From: Alteromonas antoniana
GTDB lineage: Bacteria; Pseudomonadota; Gammaproteobacteria; Enterobacterales; Alteromonadaceae
Length of the DNA stretch: 64,000 nucleotides
Direction: 5' to 3'
NCBI RefSeq assembly: GCF_019249295.1
Contig: NZ_JAESDH010000007.1
Location: 1 to 64,000, forward strand
The notes beneath the pieces are model-generated. The model made no database searches, had not been told where the DNA came from, and worked only from the letters and a program-made list of their open reading frames with translations. Each line of letters opens with the position of its first letter. Position 1 is the first letter of the stretch. Shown here in pieces: positions 1 through 7,569 of the stretch. The translations under genes and the position numbers were made by a program.

Positions 1-429
1 CGTCCATCGGGACTGCGCAATTAACCCGACTATTTCTTTCTCCTCGGGAGCAAAAAGTAAAACGCTGTGGGCTAACATTCCTCGACACCGGTCGCCCTGA
101 TTGACATGCCCAAGCTGGTTACGAAGCGTTCTGTGGCTAAATGATATCGTCGTCGTATCTTCCAGCGCCAGCAGTGTACCATGCTGTCCGGCCTTTACAC
201 GTGCCGCGCAGAACCCCGCTTCTGCAATGGCCTCTGCATCCACGTTATCGTTTCGGATGAAGCGATAAGCTCCCTCCATATCTGCAGGAGATTCAGTGAT
301 ATTCATAAGCGATTTTCCTGGATTATCAGCAAGCGTTTCAGCCAACTTTACCAGACGCGAAGTACGACGGGGATCACCCAAACTGGTGTTTCCAAACGTG
401 TCTTTTGCCCAGCGCGATGAGTTATTCAT
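1..429 (-). CDS. IS50/Tn5-family transposase, N-terminal part, truncated by window edge
   Basis: Reading leftward from an ATG at 429, 143 codons stay open to the window edge. The product begins with a W-A-K-D-T-F helix and then LGDPRRTSRL, EGAYRFIRN and LLALEDTTTISF, which match the DNA-binding N-terminus and first catalytic block of Tn5 transposase; the aspartate at residue 91 corresponds to the first D of the DDE triad. The other two catalytic residues and the C-terminal dimerisation part are outside the window, so it cannot be said whether the enzyme is intact. Tn5 transposase is about 476 residues, so roughly 70 percent is missing from view. It cuts and pastes the element through its terminal repeats. 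The frame is missing from simple ORF lists only because it has no stop inside the window. Confidence 0.93.
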   Translation of the reverse strand, partial: MNNSSRWAKDTFGNTSLGDPRRTSRLVKLAETLADNPGKSLMNITESPADMEGAYRFIRNDNVDAEAIAEAGFCAARVKAGQHGTLLALEDTTTISFSHRTLRNQLGHVNQGDRCRGMLAHSVLLFAPEEKEIVGLIAQSRWT

Positions 430-456
430 GATCTTTCACCTAAGTGCGGAATGGAA

Positions 457-487
457 GATCTGATCAAGCTTGGTAAATAGAGTTCAA
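457..487 (-). promoter_or_regulatory. Candidate Dam-sensitive transposase promoter
   Basis: On the minus strand TTGAAC (487 to 482) is followed after 17 bp by ATCAGA, which overlaps two GATC sites (457-460 and 462-465). A third GATC (430-433) directly precedes the transposase ATG. In IS50 the transposase promoter carries GATC sites and is repressed by Dam methylation; the text around it here (GATCAGATCTTCCAT) resembles the corresponding IS50 leader. The hexamers are an assignment by eye. Confidence 0.55.
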
Positions 488-520
488 AAAAAATCCCCAC
501 TAATTACTTAGCAGGGATTT
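486..520 (-). terminator. Rho-independent terminator at the IS end, reading into the element
   Basis: On the minus strand AAATCCC (520-514) pairs with GGGATTT (497-491), and the second arm runs straight into a tract of T. It would stop transcripts entering the IS from smpB before they reach the transposase gene. The first arm overlaps the terminal repeat. Confidence 0.7.
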
Positions 521-535
521 GTGTATAAGAGACAG
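517..535 (-). repeat. IS terminal repeat (Tn5-type outside end)
   Basis: The plus strand reads ATTTGTGTATAAGAGACAG. Its complement has T at position 4, as in the Tn5 inside end and the laboratory mosaic end, and the TATACACAA core of the Tn5 outside end. The partner end is not in the window. Confidence 0.88.
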
Positions 536-558
536 GTCTTATGACAGGCTTTTTAACG

Positions 559-1038
559 CTATACGCTATGTTTCATGACGCGTTCTTTCTGTCGCGCCCA
601 ATCCCTGTCTTTCACTGTATCGCGCTTATCATGGCTGTGTTTGCCTTTTGCCAGATAGATTTCCAGCTTCACCCAGCATTTTTTCCAGTACATTGCGGTG
701 GCAATAATGGAGTAACCCTGGCGATCTCGCGCACCCATCAGACGGTCTAGTTCACGACGCCCTAATAAAAGCTTGCGCGCGCGTTCTGGCTCACATATGA
801 CATGGGTAGAGGCCTGACTCAACGGCGTGATGCGGCTACCCACCAGATACGCCTCTCCATTCTGAATAATGACGTAGGCATCGGTAATGTTCACTTTGCC
901 TTCACGGATGCTTTTGATTTCCCATCCCTGCAGCGACATACCGGCTTCAAATTTATCTTCCAGGAAATAATCATGACGCGCTTTTTTGTTCAGCGCGATA
1001 GTCCCGGTTGAGTTCTTGTTGGCTTTATTTTTCTTCAT
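559..1038 (-). CDS. smpB: SsrA (tmRNA)-binding protein SmpB
   Basis: SmpB binds tmRNA and brings it to stalled ribosomes for trans-translation in the cytoplasm. The 159-residue product has the family length and its hallmark segments: basic start with [12 protein letters not shown], then [33 protein letters not shown] and a basic C-terminal tail ending near KERVMKHSV. The ATG at 1038 is chosen because an upstream in-frame extension has no similarity to the family. The gene is divergent from ratA, as in enterobacteria. In E. coli the tmRNA gene ssrA lies just downstream; here an insertion sequence begins 24 bp after the stop, so no ssrA is visible in the window. Confidence 0.97.
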   Translation of the reverse strand: MKKNKANKNSTGTIALNKKARHDYFLEDKFEAGMSLQGWEIKSIREGKVNITDAYVIIQNGEAYLVGSRITPLSQASTHVICEPERARKLLLGRRELDRLMGARDRQGYSIIATAMYWKKCWVKLEIYLAKGKHSHDKRDTVKDRDWARQKERVMKHSV

Positions 1039-1187
1039 GGTCGGTATTATACTGATTGTCCACGTAAAGTCTTTAATAGTTATGCAGTTATCGTGGTATG
1101 TGGGGATGAATTGTGCGAAGGGAAGGTTAGTCGCGTCGGATTTCTCATGATAAACTGCGCGTTTTCTGAAAACACAGTAGAGTGTAA
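1039..1187. promoter_or_regulatory. Divergent promoter region of smpB and ratA
   Basis: This 149-bp gap separates the two divergent starts, so promoters for both genes should lie here. No clear operator was recognised. Confidence 0.4.
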
Positions 1188-1619
1188 ATGCCGAGTATTC
1201 AACGCAGTGCCCTGGTGGCTCACAGTGCACAAGCTATGTTTGATTTGGTCAATGATGTTGAGTCGTACCCTGAATTTTTGCCAGGCTGCCAGGATAGCAA
1301 AGTGCTTGAGAACACCGCCGAGGAAATGAAAGCCTCGCTGTTGGTGGCAAAGGCAGGCATAAAACAATGGTTTACTACCCACAATACCCTGTATCCGGCC
1401 TCCAGAATCGATATGCAGTTAGTTGAAGGGCCGTTTAAACGTCTTACCGGCGGCTGGACGTTCTCTGCACTGTCCGAAGAAGCCTGTAAAATTGAATTGA
1501 ATCTTGAATTTGAATTCAGTAACAAATTGGCCGAAATGGCATTTGGTAAAGTGTTCAATGCGCTGGCGACAAGTATGGTCAATGCGTTCACCGAGCGTGC
1601 CCGGAGCGTGTACTCGTGA
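1188..1619 (+). CDS. ratA: RatA/Coq10-family START-domain protein
   Basis: The 143-residue product is a single START-like (polyketide cyclase/Coq10) domain. Recognisable parts are the start [20 protein letters not shown], then [11 protein letters not shown], and the helix near the C-terminus with [19 protein letters not shown]. coli RatA has been described as a toxin that binds 50S subunits and blocks 70S formation, while the eukaryotic relative Coq10 binds ubiquinone; which role applies here cannot be told from sequence. The stop overlaps the GTG start of rnfH by four bases (GTGA), so the two are translationally coupled, as in the E. coli ratA-ratB pair. Confidence 0.92.
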   Translation: MPSIQRSALVAHSAQAMFDLVNDVESYPEFLPGCQDSKVLENTAEEMKASLLVAKAGIKQWFTTHNTLYPASRIDMQLVEGPFKRLTGGWTFSALSEEACKIELNLEFEFSNKLAEMAFGKVFNALATSMVNAFTERARSVYS

Positions 1620-1981
1620 CAGAAAAGATGATTAGCGTTGAAGTGGCCTATGCGTTGCCGACTAAGCAGTCCATTGTTGAGCTTGCCGTTAAATCGGGTA
1701 GCAGCGTGGAGGAAGTCATCGCGGCGTCTAATATTCAGACACTGTATCCTGATATCGAACTTGATAAAGCGAAAGTGGGGATCTGGAGCCGGGTAGTAAA
1801 ACTGCGAGATAAGGTGAAAGAAGGCGATCGAATTGAGATTTACCGGCCGCTTATTGCCGACCCTAAAGAGGTTCGAAAGCGCAGAGCGGAGAAAGCGAAA
1901 GAAGAGGGCCGCGCAGATAAAGTAACCGGCGGCAGGCCCAATCCCTTGAAATCAAAAAGTGAACAGGAAAAAAGTGAATAA
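1616..1981 (+). CDS. rnfH: RnfH/RatB-family ubiquitin-like protein
   Basis: The product of 121 residues belongs to the RnfH (UPF0125) family, which has a beta-grasp fold. Typical features are the start [16 protein letters not shown], the middle [13 protein letters not shown] and the end of the domain [22 protein letters not shown] charged tail rich in K, E and R follows residue 90 and is longer than in many homologues. Function is unproven in the family; it is nearly always the second gene of the ratA pair. The GTG start is supported by the four-base overlap with ratA. Confidence 0.9.
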   Translation: MTEKMISVEVAYALPTKQSIVELAVKSGSSVEEVIAASNIQTLYPDIELDKAKVGIWSRVVKLRDKVKEGDRIEIYRPLIADPKEVRKRRAEKAKEEGRADKVTGGRPNPLKSKSEQEKSE

Positions 1982-2015
1982 TGCAGATACAGTATTCACT
2001 TACACAGTAACCCCA

Positions 2016-2492
2016 CTAATTCCTGTCTGATAAATTCCCCACTTCAAGAAACGGTGACGCATCGATATCTTCTGCGTCCATCATGGTAGCGATACGTTGC
2101 ATTGTTGCTACCATCTGACTTTGCTCCCATTCCTTTAGGTGGTTAAAGCGCTCAATGAAGTGTTCCTGCAAAGGGCGGGGTGCATCTTGCAGAGCGTCTT
2201 TTCCTTTTTCGGTAACAAAAACACCGACTTTACGTTTGTCTGTGGTGCTGCGAATACGCTGCGCTAAATCTCTGGCTTCCAGCCTGTCCAGAATATTAGT
2301 AATCGTGGCAGGGCTGAGGTTAATATTTTCAGCAATGTCTTTCACCATGATCCCAGGCTTTTCCTGGATATTCTGCATAACCATCAGCTGTGGGCCGGTA
2401 AGACCCACAGATTTACTGAGATGCTTACTGCGCAGGTCAACCGCTCGGATGACTCTGCGCAACGCCACTAACAGTTCTTCTTCTTTCCGCAT
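2016..2492 (-). CDS. MarR-family transcriptional regulator
   Basis: The 158-residue product has the MarR winged-helix pattern: an N-terminal dimerisation helix, LTGPQLMVMQNI, the recognition part IAENINLSPATITNILDRLEARDL, and the wing with TDKRKVGVFVTEKGK. MarR proteins are dimeric repressors that usually answer to small anionic or aromatic ligands. It lies 33 bp downstream of betT on the same strand, so both are probably cotranscribed and it may control betT; no operator was identified, and the ligand is unknown. The start lacks a strong Shine-Dalgarno sequence. Confidence 0.85.
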   Translation of the reverse strand: MRKEEELLVALRRVIRAVDLRSKHLSKSVGLTGPQLMVMQNIQEKPGIMVKDIAENINLSPATITNILDRLEARDLAQRIRSTTDKRKVGVFVTEKGKDALQDAPRPLQEHFIERFNHLKEWEQSQMVATMQRIATMMDAEDIDASPFLEVGNLSDRN

Positions 2493-2525
2493 TCCATTCT
2501 CATCAATACAAGTTGAATAAACGTG

Positions 2526-4493
2526 TTATTTCATCAAGTGTATGAAATGTTGATGTTTTTGATAGTGATCAATGACATCGTTTATTACAGCCAGCTTCGA
2601 CCATCCCATGATGTCGTAGTTTTGGCCACCTTCACTCAAGTGAACTTCGGCGCGATAGTACGTCTGGTTCGCGTCGTCGTCCACACTTTCTTCATGGGCG
2701 ACGTATTCAGGTTGCGCCGTTTTAGTCATATAAACTGAGTAAATAAAGTCAGGATCAGTACCCATGGATACCGTAAGGGTGATCAGCTTATCTTCTTTAG
2801 AAATATCTACTTCGAATTCCTGTGACCTGAACTCTTTCCCTACTTCTTCAAGTGCAGGCTCAACAATCCTGTTCATAAACCGAGACACCACATTCTTATC
2901 CGGAAAGCTGGTGATGTTTTCCAGTCGCTCTTTCCAGTTTTTATCGGTATCAGAGTGCGGCGGAGCTCCGGCGAGTACCTGTAAGCTTTCCCGCTTGTAA
3001 CCTTCCACTCTTAAGGCTTTCAGTAAGCCCACCAAGGCAATTAACAGAACGATTGCAAACGGTAGAGCCGACACTATGGTCATTGTCTGTAGTGCGTTCA
3101 GCCCGCCAGCATAAAGCAGTACTGCGGCAACGACGCCTACGCCCACAGCCCAGTAAATACGCTGCCAGACTGGTGTATTGTTCTCTCCGTGAGAGCACAG
3201 CATGTCAACAACCATGGCGCCGGAGTCGCATGATGTCACGAAAAAGACGATAACCATCAATACGGCAATGAAACTCAACACGCTGGAAAACGGGAATTGT
3301 TCAAGAAAAACGAACAGCGCCACAGAGGTGTCTTGCTCGACCATATTTGCCAGCATCTCTTGCCCCTGGGTAAACACCAGATCTATCGCCGTGTTGCCAA
3401 ACACAGTCATCCAGAGCAGCGTGAAAGCAGAAGGAATCAATAAAACGCCGATAATAAACTCGCGGATGGTACGTCCAAATGAGATACGAGCGATGAACAG
3501 GCCGACAAATGGTGCCCATGCCAGCCACCATCCCCAATAAAAGATGGTCCAGCCGCCAATCCAGTCGGTTTTGTCATAAGCAAACAGGTTGAAGGTATTT
3601 CTGACAATATCTGAAACGTAGGCTCCGGTATTTTGCAGATAAGCCTGTAGTAAGAATACCGTTGGGCCTAACACCAGCACAAACAGCAATAACAGAATTG
3701 CCAGAATCATGTTGGTTTCAGATAACCGACGGATGCCTTTTTCTAGCCCCGTCGCGACGGAAACAATAGCCAACGCAACAACACCAGCCATTAACATTAT
3801 TTGAACCGTGGTATTCGAGGGAACTCCGAATAAGTAATTCAATCCGGCATTAATCTGTGAAGCGCCTAAGCCTAGTGAAGTCGATACACCAAAGATGGTT
3901 GAGGTAACCGCAAAGATATCAACGATGTGACCCGGCCAGCCGTAAATCTTATCACCGATTAACGGGTAAAGGGCAGATCGAAGCGTTAGCGGCAAATTAT
4001 GTCGATAGGCGAAATAGCCTAACACCAGTGCGACCACAGCATATATTGCCCAGGCGTGGACGCCCCAATGGAAAAAGGTGGTTTTCATTGCCTCGCGAAC
4101 AGCTTCCACACTTCCCGGCTCGGCGGTAGGCGGAGAGAGATAATGCATGAGCGGTTCAGCGACCCCGAAAAACATTAGTCCAATACCCATACCTGCAGCA
4201 AACAGCATGGAGAGCCAGGTTGGAAAACTAAACTGGGGGGTGGCGTGATCCGGTCCCAGTTTTATCTCGCCGTACCGGCTGACACCCAAAAAGATGACGA
4301 AAATCAGAATAATGGCAACCGTCAGTACGTAGAACCAACTGCCGTTGGACACAATAACAGACTGCATTGCAGAAAAAAGACTATCGGCAAGCTTGGGCAT
4401 TCCTGCTGCAAACACCATCAGAAGTACGATGACAACAGATGATGTAATGAACACCGGCTTGTTCAAAGGAGATTTCGGTTGAGAGTCACTCAC
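2526..4493 (-). CDS. betT: BCCT-family choline/betaine transporter, BetT-like
   Basis: The 655-residue protein has twelve predicted membrane segments, the sodium/proton-coupled BCCT motif AAGMGIGLMFFGVAEP (residues 99-114) and the family signature WTIFYWGWW (315-323). From about residue 510 a soluble tail follows, ending in LSEGGQNYDIMGWSKLAVIN and HQHFIHLM, which resembles the osmosensing C-terminal domain of E. coli BetT (677 residues). This favours BetT, a proton-driven choline importer feeding betaine synthesis, over glycine betaine carriers, but betaine itself cannot be excluded. No betA or betB genes are in the window. marR follows directly. Confidence 0.88.
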   Translation of the reverse strand: MSDSQPKSPLNKPVFITSSVVIVLLMVFAAGMPKLADSLFSAMQSVIVSNGSWFYVLTVAIILIFVIFLGVSRYGEIKLGPDHATPQFSFPTWLSMLFAAGMGIGLMFFGVAEPLMHYLSPPTAEPGSVEAVREAMKTTFFHWGVHAWAIYAVVALVLGYFAYRHNLPLTLRSALYPLIGDKIYGWPGHIVDIFAVTSTIFGVSTSLGLGASQINAGLNYLFGVPSNTTVQIMLMAGVVALAIVSVATGLEKGIRRLSETNMILAILLLLFVLVLGPTVFLLQAYLQNTGAYVSDIVRNTFNLFAYDKTDWIGGWTIFYWGWWLAWAPFVGLFIARISFGRTIREFIIGVLLIPSAFTLLWMTVFGNTAIDLVFTQGQEMLANMVEQDTSVALFVFLEQFPFSSVLSFIAVLMVIVFFVTSCDSGAMVVDMLCSHGENNTPVWQRIYWAVGVGVVAAVLLYAGGLNALQTMTIVSALPFAIVLLIALVGLLKALRVEGYKRESLQVLAGAPPHSDTDKNWKERLENITSFPDKNVVSRFMNRIVEPALEEVGKEFRSQEFEVDISKEDKLITLTVSMGTDPDFIYSVYMTKTAQPEYVAHEESVDDDANQTYYRAEVHLSEGGQNYDIMGWSKLAVINDVIDHYQKHQHFIHLMK

Positions 4494-4799
4494 GCAGTAG
4501 ACATCCTTCTGTCGGTAATGAATTTATTCGAATTATCGTTGTTACGCATGAATATATCGTATGGAGCAGTATTTATAAACTTCTGCTGTAATTATTCGTG
4601 TTGCTGTCGACAATTGGTGGAAATTTGTTCTCTTTTGTGTAAATCTTTAAATAAAATAATAAGTTAAATTTTATGAAACAATTTGAATTAAAGTATAAGT
4701 GAAATATTTGGCAAGGTAAGTATGATCTAATACAGAGTGCTTTAGTAAAAGTATGTCGAATAATAATAGTTTAACTAGTAACAGAGGAACACACCTATC
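4494..4799. promoter_or_regulatory. Divergent AT-rich control region between betT and the TonB receptor gene
   Basis: This 306-bp stretch has no gene. The right half is strongly AT-rich, and a clear Shine-Dalgarno AGAGGA lies just before the receptor start. Promoters for both divergent genes must be here, but no hexamer pair was convincing. Confidence 0.5.
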
Positions 4800-7490
4800 A
4801 TGCGAAAAACACAGGTAAGCTGTGCCATCGTCGCTGCGTTGGCGTCTACTTCGATTGCCGCGCAAGAAGCAAGTACTGCAAAGGCGAAAATTGAAACCAT
4901 CGAAGTTACCGCGACGAAACGTACGGAGTCTATTCAGGATGTTCCGGTTTCGGTCACGGCGCTGGATGGAAAAGCGCTGGAAAATCTGGGAATCGATAAC
5001 TTCCAGGATTACGTTGAATTCCTTCCAAATGTGGTATTCCAGGGCACAGGACCTGGTCAGAACGAAATTTATATCCGTGGTGCGGCAACAACGCAGTCAA
5101 ATATTATGCTGTCGTCTGTTCAGGCATTACAGCCTTCGGTGGCGTTTTATGTTGATGAACAGCCGGTATCAATGGCGGGACGTAACCTTGACGTGTATGC
5201 AACAGATGTTCAGCGCGTAGAAGTATTGCCAGGTCCACAAGGTACGCTGTTTGGTGCCAGCTCACAGGCAGGTACGGTTCGACTGATTACCAACAAGCCA
5301 GATCATTCAGGTTTCAGCGCAGGATTTGATACGTCTATCTCGTTCACCAAAGGCGGTGACATGAGCAACGCGGTTGAAGCGTATTTCAACATGGCCGTTA
5401 CAGACGACATGGCAGTGCGTGTTGCAGCCTACAACGACCGTCAGGGTGGCTGGATTGATAATATTGAAAACGATCCGGGCAACGGCGGCTACATTGGCAG
5501 TGCACAGGTTATCGACCGTATCTCCGCAGACTTCGGGAAACTGGCCGATCCGATTGGCATGGATCAGAGACGCATCACAAACCCTGACATTAACACCATG
5601 GGAGAGGCAGCGGTTGTTTCACCTCAGAACGACGCGCTGGTAGAAGACAACTTTAACGATGCGGTTTACTCAGGTGCACGGTTTGGACTGTCTTACATCT
5701 TCAATGAGCAGTGGGATCTGCTGGTACAGCACACGCAACAGACTCTGGAAACAGAAGGTGTGTTCGCGTATGACCCTAACCTTGAAGGCGAAAGTTCCAC
5801 TAACCGCTTTCAGCCAGAAGAAAATAACGACGAGTTTGGTCTGACAACCTGGACCCTTGAAGGTCGTCTCGAAAAGCTGGACGTAGTTTACACCGGTGGC
5901 TATCTGGATCGTGATATTGATACGCTGGCTGACTACACTGGCTATACCAACGGTGGTCTGTACGCGTCGTACTACGTTTGTGATTATACGGCTGATCCGG
6001 ATGATCAGCGCTGCCTGGATCCAACCAAATATTTCAAAGAAGATACGAATACCACACGTTCAACGCACGAACTGCGATTCAACACCACCATGGATACTCC
6101 ATGGCGTGTAACTGCTGGTCTTTTCTATGATGATCAGGAAGTGGCGACGGTGGGTCAATTCAAAATCGCAAATACCGAACTCTTTCCTAATTTAGCAACC
6201 ACAACTCTGGGCACTGAAGGAATTAATTCTGACGGTGGTCCATTCCCGGGTGAAGTGAGCTTTGTAAACGATATTACGCATACCATCGAACAGGTAGCGG
6301 TATTCGGACAGTTAGAGTATGACCTGACCGATACGTTAACGGCTAGCGTTGGCGCGCGCTGGTATCAAATAGATGATGAGTACAAAGGTTCAACTTCAAC
6401 GGTAGACGTCAGTGCGCGTGTTAAAGCGTTTGGTTCTATGGACCCGGACGCATTGGCAGCGGTTGGACTTGATCCGGTGGAAGTGCAGAATTCAGTTAAC
6501 AGCGGGCAGCTTGAAGTGTCTGAGCTGGGTTCAGATGGCGTACTGTCAGTTGACGATACTATCTTTAAGTTCTCTCTGGACTGGAAAGCCACAGATGACA
6601 TCCTGTTATTCGCTAATTACTCAGAAGGTTTCCGTCCGCCGGTAACAAACCGCGTGGGTGGTGGTCTGGCAGACAATCAGTCAGGTAAGTTTGAAGGATT
6701 CCGTATTCCGGTTTACTCGACTACCGATACGCTGGATAACTATGAACTGGGTTTGAAAGGTGATTTCCTGGACGGCATCGTGCGTGTTAACGCGACGGCG
6801 TACTATTCAGAAATTTCAGATTTACAAACTTCACGTTTCGATCCGACCAATATCAGCTTCCTGGTATTCACCGATAACGTAGGTGATGCAGAGATCAAAG
6901 GTTTAGACGCAGACATCACCTGGCTGGCTACGGACAATCTGGTGGTCAACGCAGCATTCAGTTTACTGGATACTGAGCTTACCAGTATTAACGAAGAACT
7001 GGTTGGTATCGCTGCCGGCGTAGGTTCTGAGTTACCTTACTCTGCAAACTTCTCGGGTAACATCAATGCACGTTACTTCTTTGAGCTTGATGATGGTAAA
7101 ACCGGTTACGTGAATGGATCTGTAAGCTATACCGGCGATCGTCTGGCGGGAATGGTGATGGATGCATACGCGATGGAAGATGCGACGCAGCTTATTTATG
7201 GCACGGGTTCTGGTCTGAAAATTCAGGACGAAGCCGCTGTATTTGAAGGTGCTACTTACACCGACCGAAACGGTGAGGTGATCCGCGGTGGTCGCTACGT
7301 GCAGGAGAGCTACATGATTGCGAACCTGGCTGTAGGTATTACTAACGATGAATGGAAGGCAGAACTTTTTGTTGATAACGTATTCGACGAAAGCGCCATT
7401 CTGAACATTGACACGCAGCAATTCACGCCGAAGGTGGTCACAAACAGACCACGCACTGTTGGTGTACGCTTCTCTTACGATTATTATTAA
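4800..7490 (+). CDS. TonB-dependent outer membrane receptor
   Basis: The 896-residue product starts with a signal peptide (basic start, hydrophobic core, cleavage near AAQEA), followed by a TonB box (IETIEVTA, about residues 32-39) and a plug domain with NEIYIRGA and VEVLPGPQGTLFGASSQAG. The remainder is the 22-strand barrel, ending in the aromatic motif VGVRFSYDYY. It sits in the outer membrane and imports a ligand with energy from TonB-ExbBD. The ligand is not evident: no siderophore or sugar genes flank it. A strong terminator separates it from the TPR-sulfotransferase gene, which follows on the same strand. Confidence 0.93.
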   Translation: MRKTQVSCAIVAALASTSIAAQEASTAKAKIETIEVTATKRTESIQDVPVSVTALDGKALENLGIDNFQDYVEFLPNVVFQGTGPGQNEIYIRGAATTQSNIMLSSVQALQPSVAFYVDEQPVSMAGRNLDVYATDVQRVEVLPGPQGTLFGASSQAGTVRLITNKPDHSGFSAGFDTSISFTKGGDMSNAVEAYFNMAVTDDMAVRVAAYNDRQGGWIDNIENDPGNGGYIGSAQVIDRISADFGKLADPIGMDQRRITNPDINTMGEAAVVSPQNDALVEDNFNDAVYSGARFGLSYIFNEQWDLLVQHTQQTLETEGVFAYDPNLEGESSTNRFQPEENNDEFGLTTWTLEGRLEKLDVVYTGGYLDRDIDTLADYTGYTNGGLYASYYVCDYTADPDDQRCLDPTKYFKEDTNTTRSTHELRFNTTMDTPWRVTAGLFYDDQEVATVGQFKIANTELFPNLATTTLGTEGINSDGGPFPGEVSFVNDITHTIEQVAVFGQLEYDLTDTLTASVGARWYQIDDEYKGSTSTVDVSARVKAFGSMDPDALAAVGLDPVEVQNSVNSGQLEVSELGSDGVLSVDDTIFKFSLDWKATDDILLFANYSEGFRPPVTNRVGGGLADNQSGKFEGFRIPVYSTTDTLDNYELGLKGDFLDGIVRVNATAYYSEISDLQTSRFDPTNISFLVFTDNVGDAEIKGLDADITWLATDNLVVNAAFSLLDTELTSINEELVGIAAGVGSELPYSANFSGNINARYFFELDDGKTGYVNGSVSYTGDRLAGMVMDAYAMEDATQLIYGTGSGLKIQDEAAVFEGATYTDRNGEVIRGGRYVQESYMIANLAVGITNDEWKAELFVDNVFDESAILNIDTQQFTPKVVTNRPRTVGVRFSYDYY

Positions 7491-7512
7491 TCGTCAGAAA
7501 AGTTAGTTAATC

Positions 7513-7546
7513 AAAACGGCAAGCCAGCAATGGCTTGCCGTTTTTT
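7513..7546 (+). terminator. Strong rho-independent terminator after the TonB receptor gene
   Basis: A perfect 14-bp stem (AAAACGGCAAGCCA with its complement) around a GCAA tetraloop is followed by T residues. It ends only about 24 bp before the likely start of the next gene, so readthrough would be needed for cotranscription. Confidence 0.92.
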
Positions 7547-7569
7547 GTATGATTAGGCAATCTATACCT

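Larger units (their letters stand above)
1..535. mobile_element. IS50/Tn5-like insertion sequence, one end (left part outside window)
   Basis: The transposase start, its promoter region and the outer end of an IS50-like element (IS4 group) are visible; the rest lies beyond the window edge. The outer boundary is set by the 19-bp terminal sequence CTGTCTCTTATACACAAAT, read on the minus strand and ending at 535. It agrees with the Tn5 outside end at 17 of 19 positions and with the artificial mosaic end at 17 of 19. The next nine bases (536-544, GTCTTATGA) are the expected target duplication, but the second copy would be outside the window. The element lies downstream of smpB and does not damage it. 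Confidence 0.88.

Noticed and set aside
517..535. Sequencing adapter (transposon mosaic end) contamination
   Set aside because: The end differs from the library sequence at two positions and lies next to a matching transposase start, so a native element is the better explanation.
559..1230. Longer smpB starting at 1230
   Set aside because: The first 64 residues are unlike the family; the ATG at 1038 gives the normal length.
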